A stretch of 64,000 nucleotides of DNA from contig JAMWET010005499.1 in the NCBI GenBank assembly GCA_024036415.1, forward strand, positions 920,001-984,000, read 5' to 3'. Position numbers and translations under genes: made by a program. Under the pieces are notes generated by a model that was not told the origin of the DNA, searched no databases, and saw nothing but the letters and a program-made list of their open reading frames with translations. Each line of letters opens with the position of its first letter. Position 1 is the first letter of the stretch. Shown here piece after piece: positions 1 to 10,357 of the stretch. The DNA comes from Prochilodus magdalenae. Lineage: Eukaryota; Chordata; Actinopteri; Characiformes; Prochilodontidae.

Positions 1-69
1 ATTTGTCAAATGAACTACACTGTACTGTTCACAGTATGAAAGTGAGTTCTGTCAAATGGTCATGTGTAG

Positions 70-360
70 TCATATACTGAACATCTGTATAAAGCAATTT
101 AGCTGTTACCTGAACATTAAGCTGCTATTCTCCCATCTGCACTGTACACTTTACATATCTATACTGTTTACGACCACATACTTACTGATACTGCTCTTAC
201 TCTTTGCACATGTCCTGCACACATACTGTACTGTTTGCACACACACATTTGTCTTTGCACTGCACTATTTATATATGTACACATAAATTCTTCAACTGCA
301 CTGGAGAAGGAGACTGACCCTGTATTTGGTATAATGACAATAAATTTAAATTAAATTCAA
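70..360 (+). mobile_element. LINE 3' end fragment (L2/Rex1-like tail)
   Basis: This stretch matches, base for base over long runs, the 3' untranslated tail of the LINE copy ending near 18594. Both share ATACTGAACATCTGT, CTGCACTGGAGAAGGAG and GGTATAATGACAATAAAT, followed by a loose TTGAA/TTAAA tail. No reverse transcriptase coding is present, so it is a 5'-truncated insertion. It lies in the intron after il1b exon 6, antisense to that gene. Confidence 0.75.
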
Positions 361-376
361 TTGAATGTGTACTTGC

Positions 377-522
377 CTCTAGGACGAGGCGAGGCTGAGA
401 TGAGCTTTCAGACTCCTTTGTGCATGAGAGATACAGGTTGCTCTGAGCAATCCTCAAACATACAGGCTGGCCCTTATCGTCTGCGCACCCTGGGGTAGTG
501 TAGGTCGACAGATTGAAGCTCA
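377..522 (-). CDS. il1b: il1b coding exon 6 (GC-AG donor)
   Basis: The acceptor TCCAACAG precedes base 522. The exon encodes VSFNLSTYTTP, then QPVCLRIAQSNLYLSCTK, and ends at LVLE in phase 0. These are central beta-trefoil strands. The donor reads GAG followed by GCAAGT, a consensus GC-type donor rather than GT. Confidence 0.85.
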
Positions 523-1621
523 CTGTTGGACACAAACCACATCAGAGTTATCTGCATTGGCCTAGTATGTCTTCTAAGAGACAAGTCACTGGTACTCCCA
601 AACCCATATTTAACTTAGACTGAAAAGAATATCAATGATTGAGACTCACCACTCTGATCAATGTTGGGAGCTTTTAGGGTGACCGCTAGAAGCATGGGAA
701 GAAATTGGCTCCGCACCAGGTTCTTCTTCAGGCTGTCACACACGGTACACTGGATGACCTTGTTTTGCTGGTTGTAAGTCTTCGAAGAATCACAATTCAC
801 CCTCATCACCACACTCTCTGTGAGAGGGAGAGAGGTCAGTCTACAGAGCATCACAGATCAACACCTGCATTATAACAGCAGAGCTGAACAGGAGCCCTGG
901 AACATGCCTGGAATCACATACTGAACTTATACAGCATTGAAGCCTCACCTCTGGATAGGATTAGTATGGGACAGTAAAACAAAGCAGAGAAACAGATGTT
1001 TAGGTAGGAAGTGCCCAGTGAACAGAAAAAGAGTGTCCTTCCAAATCACGCTTGTCCATGAAGATGTTAAGGAGCTCATGGGGTCCGGTGTTGGGAACTC
1101 TGTGGACTGGAACTACTCCTGAGTGGGAACTTGGAACCTCTTTCATCTTTCTGCAGGATGATAACAACGTTGGCCACTTTCTTCATACGGTGCGGATGCT
1201 CAGAAATCTCAATCCGGAGCCCTTCATGGAATGGGCATCGGCCACTCTGAAAGCAAGCAGTCTGAAGTTAGAGAACACACTAACAACACGGCTGTTAAAA
1301 CTAGGCCAAACTTTTCTAACCACTGAGTTTAACATGAAAGGCAGTTTATTTGGACATACAGTAAGTATTTGGATATAGTGGATATATTTCTTACCATGGC
1401 CAAAGGGTCAGAGCAATCCAGTTCATCAAAATCCATCATCTCGTCAGACTCAAACGCGCTGTCACTCTCGAAGGAGCTGTGAACAGTCAGATAGAGTTTC
1501 ATTTAATGGTTTTATGGAAATTAAGAATATTTTTAGCACTTCAAAGTATTCAACTTAGAAAAGTTTTAATCACGGCAGATCTGACTTACCTATTCTGTGG
1601 AGCCATGCAGGTGTTTGCCAT
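377..1621 (-). CDS. il1b: interleukin-1 beta, 5' five coding exons (3' end off window)
   Basis: Encodes the pro-inflammatory cytokine IL-1 beta, a beta-trefoil ligand of the IL-1 receptor made as a leaderless cytosolic precursor. Coding exons on the minus strand are 1621-1590, 1476-1395, 1246-1050, 817-650 and 522-377. Exon 2 (first coding) begins MANTCMAPQN, and codon phases then run 2, 0, 1, 1, 0. Family resemblance is clear: DCSDPLAM, HEGLRIEISEHPHRM, VIQCTVCDSLKKNLVRS and QPVCLRIAQSNLYLSCTK align with zebrafish Il1b in the same order. There is no signal peptide, as usual for IL-1 beta. The last exon, carrying the C-terminal strands, must lie left of base 1. Oddities: exon 4 needs a 1-bp correction to stay open, its donor is weak, and exon 6 uses a GC donor. 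It could be a pseudogene, but intact splice sites elsewhere and a plausible promoter argue for a real gene with a sequence error. Confidence 0.88.
650..817 (-). CDS. il1b: il1b coding exon 5
   Basis: 168 bases, phase 1 to phase 1, between acceptor CTCTCACAG and donor GTGAGT. It encodes SVVMRVNCDSSKTY, VIQCTVCDSLKKNLVRS and LAVTLKAPN, the start of the mature IL-1 beta fold. The C-T-x-C-D pair aligns with zebrafish Il1b. Confidence 0.87.
1050..1246 (-). CDS. il1b: il1b coding exon 4, with a 1-bp frameshift
   Basis: The acceptor GCTTTCAG precedes base 1246. The first part reads SGRCPFHEGLRIEISEHPHR, then KKVANVVIILQ. After that codon the frame must shift by one base (an extra A in the run near 1148-1151) to read KMKEVPSS and later HELLNIFMDK; unshifted, a TGA stop appears at 1078-1076. 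The 3' boundary is placed at the donor GTGATT (1049), which gives the phase 1 that exon 5 needs once the extra base is discounted. An end at 1041 would also fit the phase but lacks a GT donor. Confidence 0.75.
1395..1476 (-). CDS. il1b: il1b coding exon 3
   Basis: 82 bases between acceptor TTCACAG and donor GTAAGA. It encodes an acidic propeptide segment, SFESDSAFESDEMMDFDE then LDCSDPLAM, ending in phase 0. The DEM...DCSDPLAM block is the clearest link to zebrafish Il1b. Confidence 0.87.
1590..1621 (-). CDS. il1b: il1b first coding exon (start codon)
   Basis: The acceptor TTTTTACAG is followed by AA and then ATG at 1621. Ten codons, MANTCMAPQN, plus two bases end at donor GTAAGT. Joined to exon 3 the split codon gives Ser, so the reading frame continues. 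Confidence 0.8.
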
Positions 1622-1772
1622 TTCTGTAAAAATAAAAAAACAAAATAAAATGAGTGAAGTGATTCCTAAGTGAAATAAAATAACATCTAGCAAATATTTT
1701 CCTCATACGAACATTGGTTTAAAAATAACTGAATAATAAGACTAATAATATGTAAGCCTTACAGATACATAC

Positions 1773-1862
1773 CAGGGGTAAGTGAGCCTAGCCTTAGTTA
1801 GAGATTAGGGTGTGATTTATTTTTCTCTGTAGCTTAACTGTAAGGTTGCAGTTGCTCTGTAA
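1773..1862 (-). other. il1b: il1b probable 5' non-coding exon
   Basis: Minus-strand sequence starting about 26-30 bases below the TATA box and ending at a donor GTATGT (1772-1767). No coding is assigned. The transcription start near 1862 is inferred from TATA spacing only. Confidence 0.45.
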
Positions 1863-1887
1863 TGAGCACCTTCAGTCACACTGCCAC

Positions 1888-1960
1888 TTATATAGCAGCC
1901 GCTTGGGAAATTCACAGTGAAAGCGGAAATTATGTCAAGTCAAGGCAAGATGTTGCAATT
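1888..1960 (-). promoter_or_regulatory. il1b: il1b core promoter: TATA box, kappaB-like and C/EBP-like sites
   Basis: Minus-strand TATATAA at 1894-1888 is the TATA box. Directly upstream is GGGAAATTCA (1905-1914, plus strand), 9 of 10 to the GGGRNNYYCC NF-kappaB consensus. TGTTGCAAT at 1951-1959 resembles a C/EBP half site. IL-1 beta genes are classically driven by NF-kappaB and C/EBP, so the arrangement fits inducible expression. Binding is inferred from motifs only. Confidence 0.55.
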
Positions 1961-2114
1961 ATTGCTGGCGTTGTGCCAGAATACCTAGCATTATACTAAA
2001 GAATAATAGCAACGTTAACAATGCCATTTTCAAAACGTACGTTTTTTTAATCATGTCTTAAAGTACTCCAGTGATATATTTCAAAACTCTGAAGATTTGA
2101 AGAAAGATGTAAGG

Positions 2115-2295
2115 CAGGGGTACGCAGTCCTGGCCCTGGAGATCCATCACCCTGGAGAGTTCTGATCCAACACATCTGGCTCATATTGCTGGAAGCCCCT
2201 GAAGCCTTGATTACCTGGATCAGGTATGTTAGACGAGGGATGGAGCTGATCTCTAAAAGGTGGTAGAGCTCCAGGACTAGGACTGGGAACTCCTG
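2115..2295. mobile_element. hAT-type MITE with 8-bp target duplication
   Basis: A 181-bp imperfect palindrome. The left arm starts CAGGGGTACGCAGTCCTGG; the reverse complement of the right arm starts CAGGAGTTCCCAGTCCTAG. Similarity runs about 50 bases inward from each end. It is flanked by ATGTAAGG (2107-2114) and ATGTAATG (2296-2303), a 7/8-matching 8-bp direct repeat as expected for hAT elements, whose ends typically begin CAGGG. No coding capacity. Confidence 0.7.
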
Positions 2296-2303
2296 ATGTA
2301 ATG

Positions 2304-2984
2304 AGTATTTTTTTAGTCTTGTAATAATTAAATTCTTGCTTTAATTAGACACACACATACCAATTTAGTAGCTCTAATTCAGCTGACTGGATGTCTTTGG
2401 ACTGCAGGGACACATGGACACAGAGATGATTAAACTGAACGCTGCTCTGGATATAAGCATCTGTCCAATATCCTAATTGTAAATAGATGTAAATGGTCCA
2501 CCAGGTCTTGCTAGGCTGTCGTGGGTCCAGTTTTCTCTCTGGCTGTGTAAGAAATGGCGTAAATGCTGCCGACTCATACAGTATTCCGAGACAGCACGGC
2601 AGCCAGTCACCTGCCTGTTGAGCTTTCTTCTGTTTGGCTGTTATCCTGATGGCAGTGTAGATGTATCCTTCACTGACTTAAATATCCCCAGGAGCACCGA
2701 CACAGTGGACATTGCTGCCTTCTAACTTTACATTCACACTAGCAATCAACAGAGCGATAAGCGACCCGACGTTTTCTGTTGGAGTATGCGATTTGAAACC
2801 ACGATTTAGCAATAGATCAATTTTCTAAACTTTAAAAAGCAAATTTACTACTGGTGATTGGCTCCACCAAACTGGCTGTGTCCGAAATGGCGTATTTACA
2901 TACCATACATGATGTGAAAGCAGTATGTGAGAATACTTAGTATTTCCAAATACAGAGTGTTCATAAAACAGTACACCAAAAATG
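2304..2984. other. stretch without recognised genes
   Basis: AT-rich non-coding sequence upstream of il1b. No splice-flanked exon, RNA gene or element with clear ends was recognised. Confidence 0.5.
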
Positions 2985-3225
2985 AAATCAAATCAAATCA
3001 AATTTATTTATATAGCGCTTTTAACAACTGATGTTGTCTGAAAGCAGCTTTACAGTAATCAGTAATAATTCATTAAGGAAAGAAAAGTGAAAAGGTGAGC
3101 AAGCCGTCTACCCCGACCGTAGCTAAGCAAGCCGTAGTGCGACAGCGGCAAGGAAAAACTCCCTCAAGCAGAAGGAAGAAACCTTCTGAGGAACCAGACT
3201 CACGCGGGGGCACTCATTCCGCAAT
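2985..3225 (+). repeat. teleost interspersed repeat (TTTATATAGCGCTTTT family)
   Basis: Starts with AAATCAAATC repeats and TTTATTTATATAGCGCTTTT, then GATGTTGTCTGAAAGCAGCT and GGCAAGGAAAAACTCCCT, ending near GAGGAACCAGACTCACG. The same phrases, shorter and more decayed, recur at 49945-50030 (opposite strand) and 51999-52130. Such sequence is a common dispersed teleost repeat; whether it is a LINE tail or a SINE cannot be decided here. Confidence 0.6.
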
Positions 3226-4749
3226 TTGAAATTGTTCAAGTAACATCAACTGAGTATCTAATTATGCTGATCTAGTCATAGTGGTGACGATAAAGTCAAT
3301 AAAATAATAGTTGTGAAATAATAATAGTAGTCCGGTTCGGTAGGAATAGCGGAAAAATGAGCCTGCAGCGGGAGAGCCTCGTTAGTCCTTACCGGCATTA
3401 GGCGGCGCAGGCAAGAAGCTGGTTAGGGGCAGGTAGCATGGAGACCCGCTCAGGCTTCCTTCAGTGTCTGGCTGGGCAAGTAGACAGCTTGTCAGTATGT
3501 GACTACAGCACACTGTCCTATACCATGATTCCACAAGAGCTAGAGAGTAGTTTGAAGTGGTGAAATTAAAATGGGAGAAAGCGGGAAGCCAGCTGTTTAC
3601 AAGTGAATACATTCCTCAGCATGTGTTTTCTGTGACCTCCGGCTAGACGCTGCCTCCATGTAGTAGTGTTCATCACGAAAACTAACCACAATGAATGCTA
3701 CGTAACAGACGCGTACTTACTCATTAACAGATGGTAAAGATTTTAATGACTTTTGGCTTTTAAAGAATGGGGTTTGCTGCTGTCAGCGGAGATCTGGGTC
3801 AAAGGACGAATGGCGGATGTGGTGCGCCTGAGGACATATGCGCATCACGCACTAGCATGCTAACAGTACGTACTCCATACTAGATCGAATTCAGTAAGTA
3901 CTGCTTAAGTATGCCATTTTGGGCGCAGACATTCTTTTGACCCAATGTAGTCCGAGGTCCTCAGCTACTCCTCCCAACTTTTTGTTCCCACAAGCATTTC
4001 ATTCAACAATTTGAAGCCCCACATAGAAGAGACGCTCGTAACTGCTGTTTCCACTATTCTCATTATATCCAATGCATCATTGCACGGAAATTGTTAGTGT
4101 CTCTGGAAGTCACTCGATAGCTAGCTTGGTTAGCCAGCATGCTAACCAGCTAGTCACGAATGCAAGCAGTTAGGTTTCCATATAAATTTGTTTGCCAATA
4201 ATAATATATGTTTTTAAAACTGGCTGGCTTTCCTGGACCTTGTTCACGGCTGAACACAACAACAAGAGTGGTCTGAACACACCCACCAGAGACTTGGGGT
4301 CATGTAAGCGACTTGTTGCCAGCTAGTGTAAAAGCAGGGTATGCCACAGGCAACAGGCAACATGGCACAGAGGCAACTGCCTTCTGTTTTGGACACCGTC
4401 TGTCACTTTCGGTCATTTTTAAAGTTAGTTCCTGTTTTGGACCCTTGGGTGACTTGCACAATGAGCTGTTTCTACATTTTATGGTACTGTCTTTGCAAGT
4501 TATAAATATAAATGTGGGGTGTGACCTAGCTTAGCATTGTCACTTTCTATCACAGACCAAACTTTCCATTAAGGTCAAAAAGTCAGATCGGAGTTTTCTT
4601 CTTATTGAAGCCTTTGCTTGTTCTGTGCTCAGGAACGTCCATCAAACTTTTAGGATTGCACAACACATTTGAACTCAGAGATCCCCAGGACGGTCTGCAA
4701 GGAAAGTCTGTATGCTACATGTTTCGCAGATTTATCTGTTTCTAAACGG
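3226..4749. other. stretch without recognised genes
   Basis: No exon, RNA gene or bounded mobile element recognised. Short open frames here lack splice context and family resemblance. Confidence 0.5.
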
Positions 4750-4990
4750 TCACGCTTTCCCCCAAAAGGCATTTGAAGTTGCCTGCAGGGGCTTGACGAA
4801 GAGCCATGAAGAACATCATGGAAGCTGCTGAAAAAGCTTCAGGTTGGCTCTGGTTAAGGGGGGGGTGTGTGGCGTAGTGCGCTTCCTGGACACAAGTCGG
4901 GACCTGATCACCCCCGGCTGGGTCTCCCCGGTGAGGGTGTCTGATGTAAGGCCCGAAAAACCCAGTGATCACTGAAGATGTGTCCAGGTT
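4750..4990 (+). mobile_element. LINE/retroelement ORF fragment, C-terminal end
   Basis: On the plus strand one frame stays open with a peptide-like reading including VRFLDTSRDLITPGW and VRVSDVRPEKP before a TGA at about 4973; just upstream another frame gives KSFRLALV. This resembles the tail end of retrotransposon-derived open frames scattered through fish genomes, but the family is not certain. The phase change before the fragment shows it is dead. Confidence 0.4.
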
Positions 4991-6039
4991 GCACCACAAG
5001 GTATTTTAGAACCTAACGACCCAGCTCTTGAATGACTGCCGTACTGCAAGTCCTGGCATGATACTGTTAGGCACTGTGTTGCAACAGGTTACATTCACAC
5101 CCTGCACATCCTGATACCTACAAACCAAAAAGATAAGGAAATGCCTGAAATAAAAAACACCTTTATGCTACATAGTCCTTCCTTTAAGGTATATAGTATT
5201 GCACAATAGAATTAGAATTAGAATACATCTAATTTATCTAGAATAAGCAAATAAATAAAACCTTTTTGTTCCCAGCTTCTGCGTAATATTCCAGTTTTAT
5301 ATGTGTAAAATGTAAACAGAAACAGCTATATTAATCACAAGCTGTGTGTCTCTGATCAGACCTGTTACTCAGTAATTTGTAAGATATTAACACAGTACAT
5401 AACATACATACGGCAATGTAATAGATAATAGATCATTTTTAGATAGGCCGAATGCAGCAACCTCTTCATGCCATCTTAACGGGATGTAGCTCTGTATCCA
5501 CTATACACTAACGTAGCTGGAACATAAACTGAAGTTACTGTTTTAATGCACCTGTATTTATACTGCTATGTATATACTACAGGACAGTTCCAGACAGTTC
5601 TAGAGAAAGTTTGTGAAAGCTACGGACAGTACTTGAGCCTAAAGGCAAAGATGATAAGGACCAATAGCCTTTGTCTGTACATTTTATGCCTAAGGAATTA
5701 AGGAAACACACTCGGGAACAAGAGAAGCTGCTGACGAAATAGGACAGTACCTGACGTGCACTGAGACGTTCTTTTGAGTGTTCGCTAGTCTAAATATGAA
5801 CTTGTTAGGTGATTTTTGCCGTTTTAGGGGTTTGAGCAGGACTGTACTTCAGAAATCAACCTAAAATATATTTATATTAGTTTAGTTTTTGCTATTATGT
5901 CATGTGCATATCAAACCCTACACAGGCTATACCGCCTATAAAGTCCATTTCCCAGAACCCCTTGGATCTCTATGTGACTTCTCGCTCACAGCCGGCAGCC
6001 AGTCGCAGAGCAGCATTACCAGAATACAGATTGTTTACA
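4991..6039. other. stretch without recognised genes
   Basis: AT-rich unrecognised sequence. Short open frames near 5902 have no splice signals or family resemblance. Confidence 0.45.
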
Positions 6040-6305
6040 CCTGGGGCTAGCTCTTTAATAGCTGTCCAGTCTTTCAACTCCTTGCAAAATAACGTCTCTG
6101 TCTCTACCAAGCCTTTATCTTCCTGTTTTGATTTGTTTGGTTTCGGACCCTTGCTCTGCTTTTTGACCACGTCTCTGTTTTTTGTCCACCGTTTGTTTTT
6201 GTTATTCTGACTTCCTACCTGTTTTGACTTCGCTTTTGCCTGTGCCCTTTTATAAATAAACGGCTTTCTGTGATTTTAAGGCTTTGATTTGCCTGACCCT
6301 GACAG
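6040..6305 (+). repeat. T-rich sequence resembling a retroelement 3' tail
   Basis: Pyrimidine-rich phrases (CCTGTTTTGA, CACGTCTCTGTTTTTTG, CTTTTGCCTGTGCCC) lead into ATAAATAAACGG and end at CCTGACCCTGACAG. The layout resembles the 3' end of a dispersed element with a polyadenylation-like signal. Family unknown. Confidence 0.3.
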
Positions 6306-6320
6306 TTATCAACATGTATT

Positions 6321-6395
6321 TTGTTATTATTATTATTGTTAATAATTATTATTATTGTTATTATTATTGTTATTGTTATTATTATTATTATTATT

Positions 6396-6432
<37 letters not shown>

Positions 6433-6447
6433 TTGTTGTTATTATTT
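6321..6447 (+). repeat. (TTA)n/(TTG)n microsatellite
   Basis: About 127 bases of trinucleotide repeat: mixed ATT/GTT, then pure TTA, then about 13 TTG units. It abuts the end of the preceding T-rich repeat, as tails of retroelements often do. Confidence 0.95.
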
Positions 6448-7184
6448 GTTATTTATTTTTAATTTCCTACTTTACTGTGTATTTCTGTTTATTGCATTTC
6501 CCTTTATTCATCCTCTTTTGACAGCTACTCACTCTATTGCATTGTGTTTCAAGCACACGACACCAATACTGCGTGATCGGAAGCTTAAAAAAGGGAGAGG
6601 AGTGAGTTTCAGGAAGTTTTACTATGACTGAAGCCAGACTAATCTGAAGTGGGAGAAAACTGGAATGAACCATAGCTACCTCACCCTCGCACACTATGCA
6701 TCATGTGGCATAATCTTGTCTTCGTTCAAGCGTCATTGGTGTGCATGTTACATCACGCTGTGAAGCACAAACACGACTTTCCTGATTTTGAACAAGTGCA
6801 GACCAGGAGAAAGACCTGGAAACACTTTAACCCTGCCTAAGAAAAAAAAATTCCTGTGATTAATTTTTATCACTCCAGCCTAAGTCACAGGACAGTGATA
6901 TAATAGCTGTGTGTAATTCGCTGTGATTGGAAGTGGGCTGCGTTTAATGCATTTTGCTATCAATCTTACAGTGTGATGTGTAAGATTTTGGGAAAAATGA
7001 ATTAAGTTTATTTAACTTAAAAAAGGACTTTAAACTAACAGTTCTTACAATCAGAGTTGCTTGGAACAAATAGAAGTGAGTTTTTAGATTTTTTCATTTG
7101 GATTGGCCGTGTTGGAGTCACCAGCATTCTCTATGTCTATAAATTACATGGTATGCAGTTCTAACTCTCAGTTTCACAGAATCC
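6448..7184. other. stretch without recognised genes
   Basis: Unrecognised AT-rich sequence between the microsatellite and the satellite array. Confidence 0.5.
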
Positions 7185-10100
7185 ATGTTTTTTATATAAG
7201 AGTTAAAACTCATATAAACTCATATAGTATTAATAACTCACATAAACTCATATAATATTAATAACTCATATAAACTCGTATAGTATTAATAACTCATATA
7301 AACTCATATAGTATTAATAACTCATATAAACTCGTATAATTTTATAAAACTCATATGAACTTGTATAGTATAAATAACTCACATAAACCCGTATAATATT
7401 AATAACTCACATTAACTCATATAATATTAATAACTCATATAAACTCGTATAGTATTAATAACTCATATAAACTCATATAGTATTAATAACCCATATAAAC
7501 TCATATAGTATTAATAACTCATATAAATTCGTATAATATTAATAACTCATATGAACTTGTATAGTATAAATAACTCACATAAACCCGTATAGTATTAATA
7601 ACTCACATAAATTCATATAGTATTAATAACTCACATAAACTCATATAGTATTAATAAGTCACATAAACTCATATAGTATTAATAACTCATATGAACTTGT
7701 GTAGTATTAGTAACTCACAAACTCGTATAGTATTAATAACTCATATCAATTTGTATAGTATTAAAAACTTATGAACTTGTATAGAATTAATAACTCGTAT
7801 AAACTTGTATAATATTAATAACTCGTATAAACTTGTATAGTATTAATGACTCGTATAAACTTGTATAATATTAATAACATGTATAAACTTGTATAGTATT
7901 AATGACTCGTATAAACTTGTATTGTATTAATGACTCGTATAAACTTGTATTGTATTAATGACTCGTATAAACTTGTATAATATTAATATCCCATATGAAC
8001 TCATATAGTATTAATAACCCATATAAACTCATATATTATTAATAACTCATATAAACTCGTATAATATTATATAACTCATATGACCTTGTATAGTATAAAT
8101 AACTCACATACACCCGTATAATATTAATAACTCACATAAACTCATATAGTATAAATAACTCACATAAACTTATATAGTATTAATAACCCATATAAACTCA
8201 TATAGTATTAATAACTCATATAAACTCGTATAATATTAATAACTCATATGAACTTGTATAGTATAAATAACTCACATAAACCCGTATAGTATTAATAACT
8301 CACATTAACTCATATAGTATTAATAACTCACATAAACTTGTATAGTATTAATAACTCATATCAATTTGTATAGTATTAATAACTTATGAACTTGTATAGA
8401 ATTAATAACTCGTATAAACTTGTATAGTATTAATAACTCACATAAATTCATATAGTATTAATAACTCATATGAACTTGTGTAGTATTAGTAGCTCACAAA
8501 TTTGTGTAGTATTAATAACTCATATCAATTTGTATAGTATTAATAACCTATGAACTTGTATAGAATTAATAACTCGTATAAACTTGTATAATATTAATAA
8601 CTCGTATAAACTTGTATAATATTAATAACACGTATAAACCTGTATAGCATTAATGACTCGTATAAACTTGTATAATATTAATAACTCACATAAATTCATA
8701 TAGTATTAATAACTCATATGAACTTGTGTAGTATTAGTAACTCACAAACTCATATAGAATTAATAACTCGTATAAACTTGTATAATATTAATAACTCGTA
8801 TAAACTTGTATTGTATTAATGACTAGTATAAACTTGTATAGTATTAATGACTCATATAAACTTGTATAATATTAATAACTCATATAAACTTGTATAATAT
8901 TAATAACTCGTATAAACTTGTATAGTATTATTGACTCGTATTAACTTGTATAATATTAATAACTCGTATAAACTTGTATAATATTAATAACTCGTATAAA
9001 CTTGTATAGTATTAATAACTTGTATAAACTTGTATAGTATTAATGACTCATATAAACTTGTATAATATTAATAACTCGTATAAACTTGTATAATATTAAT
9101 AACATGTATAAACTTGTATAGTATTAATGACTCGTATAAACTTGTATTGTATTAATGACTCGTATAAACTTGTATTGTATTAATGACTCGTATAAACTTG
9201 TATAATATTAATATCCCATATGAACTCATATAGTATTAATAACCCATATAAACTCATATATTATTAATAACTCATATAAACTCGTATAATATTATATAAC
9301 TCATATGACCTTGTATAGTATAAATAACTCACATACACCCGTATAATATTAATAACTCACATAAACTCATATAGTATAAATAACTCACATAAACTTATAT
9401 AGTATTAATAACCCATATAAACTCATATAGTATTAATAACTCATATAAACTCGTATAATATTAATAACTCATATGAACTTGTATAGTATAAATAACTCAC
9501 ATAAACCCGTATAGTATTAATAACTCACATTAACTCATATAGTATTAATAACTCACATAAACTTGTATAGTATTAATAACTCATATCAATTTGTATAGTA
9601 TTAATAACTTATGAACTTGTATAGAATTAATAACTCGTATAAACTTGTATAGTATTAATAACTCACATAAATTCATATAGTATTAATAACTCATATGAAC
9701 TTGTGTAGTATTAGTAGCTCACAAATTTGTGTAGTATTAATAACTCATATCAATTTGTATAGTATTAATAACCTATGAACTTGTATAGAATTAATAACTC
9801 GTATAAACTTGTATAATATTAATAACTCGTATAAACTTGTATAATATTAATAACACGTATAAACCTGTATAGCATTAATGACTCGTATAAACTTGTATAA
9901 TATTAATAACTCACATAAATTCATATAGTATTAATAACTCATATGAACTTGTGTAGTATTAGTAACTCACAAACTCATATAGAATTAATAACTCGTATAA
10001 ACTTGTATAATATTAATAACTCGTATAAACTTGTATTGTATTAATGACTAGTATAAACTTGTATAGTATTAATGACTCATATAAACTTGTATAATATTAA

Positions 10101-10357
10101 TAACTCGTATAAACTTGTATAATATTAATAACTCGTATAAACTTGTATAGTATTATTGACTCGTATTAACTTGTATAATATTAATAACTCGTATAAACTT
10201 GTATAATATTAATAACTCGTATAAACTTGTATAATATTAATAACTCGTATAAACTTGTATAGTATTAATAACTTGTATAAACTTGTATAATAATATTAAT
10301 AACTTGTATAAACTTGTATAGTATTAATGACTCGTATAAACTTGTATAGTATTAATA
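7185..10357 (+). repeat. 28-bp AT-rich satellite array
   Basis: About 3.2 kb of head-to-tail copies of a 28-base unit close to CTCGTATAAACTTGTATAGT plus ATTAATAA, roughly 110 copies. Variants differ at fixed places (CATATA or CGTATA; TATAGT, TATAAT or TATTGT; AACTCA or GACTCG) and fall into blocks, so the array evolved by block duplication. It has stop codons in every frame and no coding potential. Confidence 0.97.
7850..10300 (+). repeat. 1,225-bp higher-order tandem duplication inside the satellite
   Basis: Landmark variants recur at a fixed offset of 1,225 bases: AACATG at 7876 and 9101, the phrase beginning AACCC at 8016 and 9241, AACTCACATACACCC at 8101 and 9326, AGCTCACAAA at 8491 and 9716, GACTAG at 8821 and 10046, TTGACTCGTATTAAC at 8931 and 10156. 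Only rare substitutions separate the copies. Confidence 0.92.

Noticed and set aside
6284..6631. Open frame rich in Tyr and Cys over 6320-6450
   Set aside because: It is only the translated trinucleotide microsatellite, with no splice context.
7185..10357. CRISPR-like array of short repeats
   Set aside because: Units are contiguous with no unique spacers, and the genome is eukaryotic; it is a satellite.
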